A DNA stretch of 64,000 nucleotides from contig JAJCKG010000006.1 in NCBI GenBank assembly GCA_020558355.1, forward strand, positions 108,795 to 172,794. Direction: 5' to 3'. Shown here piece by piece: positions 59,043 through 64,000 of this stretch. The notes beneath the pieces were generated by a model. That model worked only from the letters and a program-made list of their open reading frames with translations, ran no database searches and was not told the DNA's origin. A program made the translations under genes and the position numbers. This DNA is from a bacterium 210820-DFI.6.37 (GTDB lineage: Bacteria > Bacillota > Clostridia > Peptostreptococcales > Anaerovoracaceae). The first letter of the stretch is position 1, and each line of letters opens with the position of its first letter.

Positions 59043-59549
59043 ATGACAAAAGAACAGCAGCAAACTATTGAACGTCTTCGGGACATGAGTTTGGGCTACC
59101 GGAAAATAGGAGTTGCATTAAACCTTCCAAGGGACAAAGTTAGAAATTATTGTAAGGCAAATGGCTTGGATGGCTATGCAAAAAAGCGCATCCAAGCCAG
59201 AGAAGGAAAGCAAATGGAAGCAGTCTGCGCCGACAGTGCATGCAGACAATGCGGCAAGCCATTAGGGAAGAAATCCGCCGGACGAAAACGGATTTATTGT
59301 TCTGATGAATGCCGCAGATTGTGGGTGAAAAACCATCCGTCTCTTTACAAGCATGAGTGTATGTTTTGTGGAAAAGAATTTGAGAGCCAAACCAAAGCGC
59401 AGAAGTTTTGCAGTCATGACTGCTACATTCGTAATCGATTCTGGCGTCAGGAAGATACCGAAGAAATTATGAAATTGATTCTTGCTGGGAAGAAAGTTCC
59501 GATGGTTCCCAAGTGGCTCAAAGACATACTCAATGGCGAAACAAAATGA
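59043..59549 (+). CDS. HTH plus double zinc-finger protein, copy 2
   Basis: A 168-residue paralogue of 47508-47918. HTH: QQQTIERLRDMSLGYRKIGV, LNLPRDKVRNYCKANGL. Zinc units: CRQCGKPLGKKSAGRKRIYC..DECR and CMFCGKEFESQTKAQKFCSH-DCYIRNRF. A longer C-terminal tail (EEIMKLILAGKKVPMVPKWL) is added. AAGGAGTTGATATC precedes the ATG. No SHOCT or intact recombinase gene follows, so it looks like the relic of a second, related element. Confidence 0.8.
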   Translation: MTKEQQQTIERLRDMSLGYRKIGVALNLPRDKVRNYCKANGLDGYAKKRIQAREGKQMEAVCADSACRQCGKPLGKKSAGRKRIYCSDECRRLWVKNHPSLYKHECMFCGKEFESQTKAQKFCSHDCYIRNRFWRQEDTEEIMKLILAGKKVPMVPKWLKDILNGETK

Positions 59550-60047
59550 GCAATAGTTTTGCCAAAGTGTATAGATTGGGTTGCGCTTTCCGAAAAGGGG
59601 TGAAAACCGCTAAAAAGGGGTGAAATTTACCCGGTGGGGTAAAGCGAATAAACCTTATACTCTCCGACAAAAGGTGGGGATAATTTTGACCGATAACTTT
59701 TGCCATGTAGTATTCTGGTTCTGTCCCCACGCATGTGGAGACGGTATGTCTTCTGTCACGAAACAAGTAAAAAAGTACAGAAATAGGCTTAAAATAAGGG
59801 ATTCCGAGAGATTTGCTGAATTTGGCAGTCTCCTGGAATCCCTTTTTTCTTGTTTTGACAATAGCGTCATAGTCTGCCTTTTGATAGGTTGAGACAAGAA
59901 ACTACTTTTTCGCCTGTTGAGACGATAGGACTATTGTCAGATTTCTTAACTGCTGACCCGCCAAATGTCGTGTTTTTTCTTGATCTTTCGGCTCGGTTCC
60001 TTATAGTATTCAGCAACAGATACACCCATGATTATTACATTCTTTAT
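59550..60047. other. Intergenic region with repeats and a terminator, no convincing gene
   Basis: No gene with a ribosome site or family motif is visible. The region holds a 13-base direct repeat AAAAGGGGTGAAA (59593-59605 and 59613-59625, 20-base period), a large hairpin terminator at 59796-59850, and two copies of TTGAGAC near 59888 and 59918. It probably contains the worn right edge of the second element. Confidence 0.55.
59796..59850 (+). terminator. Large hairpin terminator
   Basis: AAGGGATTCC (59796-59805) pairs with GGAATCCCTT (59835-59844); an inner AGAGA/TCTC adds to the stem, and a T run follows. The A run upstream allows function in both directions. Confidence 0.75.
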
Positions 60048-60251
60048 TTAGTCATCAATCGTTTCCATTATATCTTCCAGGTGAACATTCAAGGTTTCAC
60101 AGATTTTCAGAAGTACATCGGTGGTGATATTATCGCCTTTGCCGAGTTTGGCAATTGAGGCAGAACTTACACCGGATGCCTGCTTCAAATCATTTTTGTT
60201 CATATTCTTATCAATCAAAAGTTTCCACAATTTGTTATAGCTGATACGCAT
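60048..60251 (-). CDS. XRE-family HTH regulator
   Basis: A 67-residue single-domain Cro/C1-type regulator: YNKLWKLLIDKNMNKNDLKQ, ASGVSSASIAKLGKGDNIT and VLLKICETLNVHLEDIM, the classic five-helix HTH. AAGGAGGAAGAA precedes the start. It lies ten bases downstream of the ABC ATPase gene in the same transcript, so it probably controls this operon, as is common for conflict systems whose dosage must be limited. Confidence 0.88.
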   Translation of the reverse strand: MRISYNKLWKLLIDKNMNKNDLKQASGVSSASIAKLGKGDNITTDVLLKICETLNVHLEDIMETIDD

Positions 60252-60261
60252 TTCTTCCTCC

Positions 60262-62556
60262 TTAGTGGATGCCCATCATCATGTTGTAGTGCTGATCCTG
60301 GTTCATGTGGTGGAAAATCATCTGGAATGTTTCTCTGCACAGTTCAGGGTCGATAATCTCATCCACATAGTTGATTCCATCGTTTACGCCGATAGAAGTG
60401 GCAGCAATGTAGGACAACATAGATGCCGCCAGGTCATATTTGCTGTAATCCTCCGCTCCATATTCATCATGGATGAAGTATTCCTTGTTATCTTCAAGAA
60501 TACACTTCCGGAGGTCATTACCTTCATAGCCGCACAGCTGCAGGAAATAGTACTCCAAAATTCTACGGATTACATTCATGAGCGGAACGGTAGAACGCAG
60601 TTCTTTATATTCATCCCACAGGGCAGCATAAGAATTTTTAACTGGGTTAATATTCATTCTGGCTGTAGGGCAGTTTGGATCGGTTGCATCACAGAGCCTA
60701 ATAACAGATTTATTGTTGACTTTGCGAATCAGGTAAAACGATACAAAATCCCATCGGGATGCATAAGCGTAGGTCACTTCCCTGTGGAAGTAAGCGTTAT
60801 GCGTTAAGATGAAAATCTGTTTGATGAAATTGCCGGGAACAACAGCATTACGATTATCTGCATTGTTGCGGCAAATTTCTATCATCTTGCGAACCATAGA
60901 ACTTACAATGAACAAAGCACTGCTGTCCATACTGGATACCGGGTCATCGATTACAACGATCTTTTCACGAGGATCGCCTTCATCGGTATCATTACCAAAT
61001 ACACGCTGCTGGAAATAGAGGAAGGCTATAAAGTTCTTTTCACCTTCACTCAGGTTTGTTGCCACCTCACCAGTTTCGGTGCGCACGACTTCATAGTTTC
61101 GGGCAGTGGTCGCGGAACCATCTGCATGAGGTCTTACCTCGAAACCCTCAAAACCGGAATCACGAAGCATTGTGTTGATATTTTTCATCGCAGTTTCGGT
61201 TTCAACTGTTTGGCTATTGAGAATACGGAGATCTTCCTTAAGCTGTGTCAGGATACCTTTTTGAGTGTCCATGATGGTCTGCTGTGCGGCAATCTCTGTA
61301 TCTAAAGCTTTATCACTTCTCTTATATGCAGCCAGGATATCCTTGAGGACGAATGCCATGTGGTCAAATATAGCCTTGGTGCATTCTGCCTTTTTCTTAG
61401 GACCGGCACTGACGATAGCGTTGTTGGCATCGATCAATTTATTGAATCCGACGATAATGGTTGCCAACTCATCAAGGAGTGGTGCGGTATCGTCTAAGGT
61501 AACTGCTCTGGCAGGCTCTGCAATTTTCTCTTTGATCAAGCCGATATTAGCAGCGATGGTAGCTTTCAGCGTTTCCAGCTTATCGGTGTAAGGCTTTATA
61601 TCAATTGCCGGATATAACTCGACAGGAGTTCTGCTTAAAGGAACGAAAAGTTCATTGGCTTTTGCTTTATAGGTTTCAAGGAATGAACTCATGCGGTCAA
61701 GGTTGGTCTGATACTGAGTATCAAAGCTTGCAGCCAGGACAGCTTCGAAATCGTCCTCGAAAATTCTTGAACAATAAGGGCATCTGTCACCGGCTTTGGC
61801 ATGGAACTCGCTATGACCCTGTCGTACCCATTCGGTGGAACCCACTTCTTTTAAGAAGTCGGCAAAAGGGGTATTTGCTGTATTTACGATAGCCATTCCG
61901 AGAATCTCAATTCCGGCAAGCTGGTCAAGAGCAGTAGTGTCAGAAACTTCAGCAAAACGGGTGTAGCTCTTAGCAGTGTCAGAATACACAGAATCGTACA
62001 TCCGCTTCAATTCTTCGAGATCCTGTTCGGCAGCAGCGTGACGCATGACCTCTTCAGCGAACTGCTTGGATTTCTTTTTTCCAACCTGCGTTGCATCGAA
62101 AGTGGCTCGTAAATCTGCAGTCTTATCCCAGCAATCCTTGTGAAGCTGCTTTACCAGTGCTTCTTTTTGCTCTTCCTTTTTCTTTTTTTCTGCCGTAGCA
62201 TCGGTATGGGCTTTCTTCGCCGTAGCCTGTTCCGCAGTCTTCGTATCAATCTGCTGCTGAATAGCAACATTGATCTCGTTGATTGTGAAAACGCCTGGAA
62301 GGTTGTGATAGCTGTGCATGTTGGCATCGATATAATCCTGGTTAAAAACGAGTGGAAGATAGTCCGCTGCGGATTTTCCAGGAGCATAGGTTACCCCAAC
62401 ACCACTTTTTATAGCTTTAGCAAGGGTAGATTTGCCCGTACCGTTATTGCCGAAAAAGTAGTTGATGTATGTAGGGGTAATGGTTACGCCCGTTCCTTTA
62501 TAACTGGCATCATCTAAAACGATGGATTGTATTTCACCAGTGAATTTTTCTGCCAT
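60262..62556 (-). CDS. RloC/PrrC-like ABC ATPase (AAA_13 type) with zinc-hook-like CPYC
   Basis: A 764-residue SMC-like ATPase. Walker A GNNGTGKST (36-44), coiled coil (about 100-200), DRCPYCSRIF zinc-hook-like motif (259-262), a second coiled coil (about 400-460), ABC signature NLSEGEKNF (501-509), Walker B IVVIDDPVSSMD (533-544) and H-loop ILTHN. The C-terminal 180 residues contain IRRILEYYFLQL and a His-rich end. The family includes anticodon nucleases and ATPases of multi-component defence systems; neither role can be assigned from sequence. GGAGGAATTAC precedes its start. Confidence 0.87.
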   Translation of the reverse strand: MAEKFTGEIQSIVLDDASYKGTGVTITPTYINYFFGNNGTGKSTLAKAIKSGVGVTYAPGKSAADYLPLVFNQDYIDANMHSYHNLPGVFTINEINVAIQQQIDTKTAEQATAKKAHTDATAEKKKKEEQKEALVKQLHKDCWDKTADLRATFDATQVGKKKSKQFAEEVMRHAAAEQDLEELKRMYDSVYSDTAKSYTRFAEVSDTTALDQLAGIEILGMAIVNTANTPFADFLKEVGSTEWVRQGHSEFHAKAGDRCPYCSRIFEDDFEAVLAASFDTQYQTNLDRMSSFLETYKAKANELFVPLSRTPVELYPAIDIKPYTDKLETLKATIAANIGLIKEKIAEPARAVTLDDTAPLLDELATIIVGFNKLIDANNAIVSAGPKKKAECTKAIFDHMAFVLKDILAAYKRSDKALDTEIAAQQTIMDTQKGILTQLKEDLRILNSQTVETETAMKNINTMLRDSGFEGFEVRPHADGSATTARNYEVVRTETGEVATNLSEGEKNFIAFLYFQQRVFGNDTDEGDPREKIVVIDDPVSSMDSSALFIVSSMVRKMIEICRNNADNRNAVVPGNFIKQIFILTHNAYFHREVTYAYASRWDFVSFYLIRKVNNKSVIRLCDATDPNCPTARMNINPVKNSYAALWDEYKELRSTVPLMNVIRRILEYYFLQLCGYEGNDLRKCILEDNKEYFIHDEYGAEDYSKYDLAASMLSYIAATSIGVNDGINYVDEIIDPELCRETFQMIFHHMNQDQHYNMMMGIH

Positions 62557-62571
62557 GTAATTCCTCCGTTA

Positions 62572-63222
62572 TTAGTATGGGCGTGGAAGATGACTCAGCC
62601 CGGCTTCGTCAAACGCCTCGAATAAATTAGTCTTATGAACAGTCCAGGCTGATCGGTTCAGATCAGTGATGGCGCAGTCCATGTTCAGATCGAAATATAC
62701 CGCATTACTCTTTTCGCACAGTTTGCTTTGTGGAAATGCTGCAATAGGATGGAATGCAATTTTTATACTTCTGCCTGCTTTCTGTATTCTTCTGATATAA
62801 CCATACATTGCCCATTGTGCAGGATCTGCTTCACCACGAAGCTTTGTATTTTCCTGACAAATGATGGCGGGTATGGTCTTCAATTCTTCTATACCTGCAT
62901 CGGAAAGAGTAGAGCATCTTTCATAGATTTCAGACGGAACACTACACTGAACCAAAGCACGGTCAGCACTGATGGTGATAACATTTGTTGTGAACACATC
63001 CTCTTCGCAGGTAACTAGAAGCTGATAGTATTCCTTGCTAAAACGCTGGATGGATATCATCTGTTCTGCAGACCCCATTGTTTCATTCTGCGGAAGATGG
63101 ATATTGAAATCCACCTTGCTATTTTCGATGTTAAAGGTCTGTGGCTTGTTTTCTTTGATATACGTCATATTGGCAGGAGTGCCAGGTAAGTTCGGCATTC
63201 CCGGAATCAGTTCATTGCTCAT
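62572..63222 (-). CDS. Unknown partner protein B of the ABC ATPase operon
   Basis: A 216-residue protein. Its N-terminus (about 18-45) has MTYIKENKPQTFNIENSKVD followed by FNIHLP, matching the last 24 residues of the neighbouring protein. The rest is mixed alpha/beta (RFSKEYYQLLVTCEEDVFTT, EADPAQWAMYGYIRRIQKAG, IKIAFHPIAAFPQSK). It lies 11 bases after the upstream gene and 15 before the ATPase gene. It could be a 'middle component' of a three-component ABC conflict system; family unrecognised. Confidence 0.75.
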   Translation of the reverse strand: MSNELIPGMPNLPGTPANMTYIKENKPQTFNIENSKVDFNIHLPQNETMGSAEQMISIQRFSKEYYQLLVTCEEDVFTTNVITISADRALVQCSVPSEIYERCSTLSDAGIEELKTIPAIICQENTKLRGEADPAQWAMYGYIRRIQKAGRSIKIAFHPIAAFPQSKLCEKSNAVYFDLNMDCAITDLNRSAWTVHKTNLFEAFDEAGLSHLPRPY

Positions 63223-63233
63223 ATCACACCACC

Positions 63234-63977
63234 TTACAGATTAAATGTGACAGTACTGTCCTTGATATTGAATGTTTTAGACTCATCATGTTCGATGATG
63301 GTCTGGTTCTGAATAATCGTCACACTCTGATTTGTAGCGGCACTGGATGACTGTTCGTCATCTATGACCTCCGCTTCGGGCTGTTTCTGATAATCATGTG
63401 AATTACCGGAGGAGATGCTGTCGGCGAGACCTTTAATCGCACGGCCCCATGTATCTGCCAGTACCTGTCCGGATGCAAGTATCCGCTCACCCAGAATATC
63501 CGAAGGAGATTTCTCTTCAACAGGGGCTGCAGCAACAACCTCTGTATCCAAAACGGAGTCTTCCTCTGTGATAGAAGGAGTGGACACATGAATGGTTCTG
63601 ACGATAGTTTCTCCGGCGTTTCCGTTATACACTCGTTCTTTATAAGGCTTCTTAGTACTCCATGCGTCCAAGGTATCTACACCATTTGTGTTACGTTCGC
63701 AACGGGCGGTAGCGATATAGTGCAGTACACCCACAAGGAATGGAGCCAGTTCAAAATCGGTTATCGTGCGAATGTCTTGTTTCGATACAGGGCATCTGTT
63801 TCTTTTTATATAAAAGAGATCTGCGTCTGTTATATCTGTATCATTTTCGATTACATCAAGAAGAGCCTTCACCAGCCATTCTTTCCTATCTAAATCAATA
63901 TGCCATTCGATGAACTCCGACATTCTTTTGAGGGTGTCGGAGTATTTGTTGGCGCCGAAGAGGCATGAATAAACCAC
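63234..63977 (-). CDS. Unknown protein A of the ABC ATPase operon, 5' end uncertain
   Basis: A 247-residue frame from GTG 63977; an in-frame stop lies just upstream and no ribosome site is visible, so the true N-terminus may be lost or begin at ATG 63923 (MSEFIEWHIDLDRKEWLVKA). Parts: helical domain (about 15-110), a low-complexity linker (115-215) with VLADTWGRAIKGLADSI, then a beta tail VTIIQNQTIIEHDESK and TFNIKDSTVTFNL. The tail motif recurs in protein B. A hairpin overlaps the start. Function unknown. Confidence 0.65.
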   Translation of the reverse strand: MVYSCLFGANKYSDTLKRMSEFIEWHIDLDRKEWLVKALLDVIENDTDITDADLFYIKRNRCPVSKQDIRTITDFELAPFLVGVLHYIATARCERNTNGVDTLDAWSTKKPYKERVYNGNAGETIVRTIHVSTPSITEEDSVLDTEVVAAAPVEEKSPSDILGERILASGQVLADTWGRAIKGLADSISSGNSHDYQKQPEAEVIDDEQSSSAATNQSVTIIQNQTIIEHDESKTFNIKDSTVTFNL

Positions 63978-63993
63978 CAGTTAAACTGGTGGT
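63973..63993. repeat. Perfect hairpin at the right window edge
   Basis: ACCACCAGT (63973-63981) and ACTGGTGGT (63985-63993) with loop TAA, flanked by AT-rich DNA. It overlaps the GTG start of protein A. It could be a terminator or the terminal hairpin of an IS200/IS605-type insertion sequence extending beyond the window. Confidence 0.6.
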
Positions 63994-64000
63994 AAATAAA

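Noticed and set aside
59620..59892. A 90-codon plus-strand frame in the gap before the XRE gene.
   Set aside because: No ribosome site, and the frame passes through a strong terminator hairpin.
60262..62556. Direct assignment of the ABC ATPase as an RloC/PrrC anticodon nuclease.
   Set aside because: R-x3-E (RRILE, 664-668) and a His 28 residues further on (His696) are suggestive, but spacing differs from the known nuclease triad and similar motifs occur in non-nuclease relatives.

Overview
The window looks like a chromosome segment of a gut-type Firmicute (class Clostridia, probably near Lachnospiraceae or Oscillospiraceae). The basis is strong AGGAGG-type ribosome binding sites, the cardiolipin synthase / GH2 / two-component neighbourhood, and a GC-rich Clostridia-style siphoprophage with tandem large serine recombinases. 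No rRNA or tRNA gene is visible, so the species cannot be fixed.

Layout. (1) 1-7430, host DNA: the 3' end of a cardiolipin synthase gene, a cytoplasmic family-2 glycoside hydrolase, then a two-component locus (OmpR-type regulator 4201-4872, kinase 4869-5975) among small membrane proteins. Three of its intergenic regions carry an AAACAARACTT box. The last box (about 7387-7430) now points into foreign DNA. (2) About 7440-51650, a prophage with complete-looking modules: sigma-like factor, replication (RecB/Cas4-like protein, SSB-like protein, family A polymerase, primase-helicase, VRR-NUC, SNF2-type helicase), HNH, small terminase, two DNA methyltransferases, an accessory amidoligase / gamma-glutamylcyclotransferase block, large terminase, HK97-type head, siphovirus tail with a programmed -1 frameshift, LamG and GH18 tail-tip proteins, holin, endolysin, an HTH/zinc protein, a SHOCT-like protein and two tandem serine recombinases. 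(3) About 51650-59550, strikingly AT-rich cargo: a DUF4238 protein, an N-terminally truncated third recombinase, a complete QatABCD anti-phage defence operon and a second HTH/zinc protein. This looks like a defence island accreted at the recombinase end. (4) 59900-63977, minus strand: a four-gene operon with an RloC/PrrC-like ABC ATPase, two unknown proteins that share a TFNI motif, and an XRE regulator. It is a candidate conflict system.

How the parts relate. Five promoters of one family (TTGMYA, a 17-nt spacer ending in AGAGT or AGAGC, then a GAWTAT-like -10) precede the 'virulence-related' protein, the amidoligase, a small accessory gene, the recombinase operon and the second HTH/zinc gene. 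This ties the accessory block and the mobility genes into one apparent regulon. The first two products also share a C-terminal module of about 40 residues (LLRLGFIG). A compact three-way-junction RNA candidate lies between the amidoligase and cyclotransferase genes. Together these make the 23.3-27.9 kb block the best candidate for an undescribed phage-borne system, probably isopeptide/amide modification of a phage or host target. The methyltransferase at 21166-23346 carries about nine target-recognition-like repeats and is the most unusual single enzyme.

Limits: all functional calls come from reading motifs. No similarity search, composition calculation or folding program was run, and the prophage borders are approximate.
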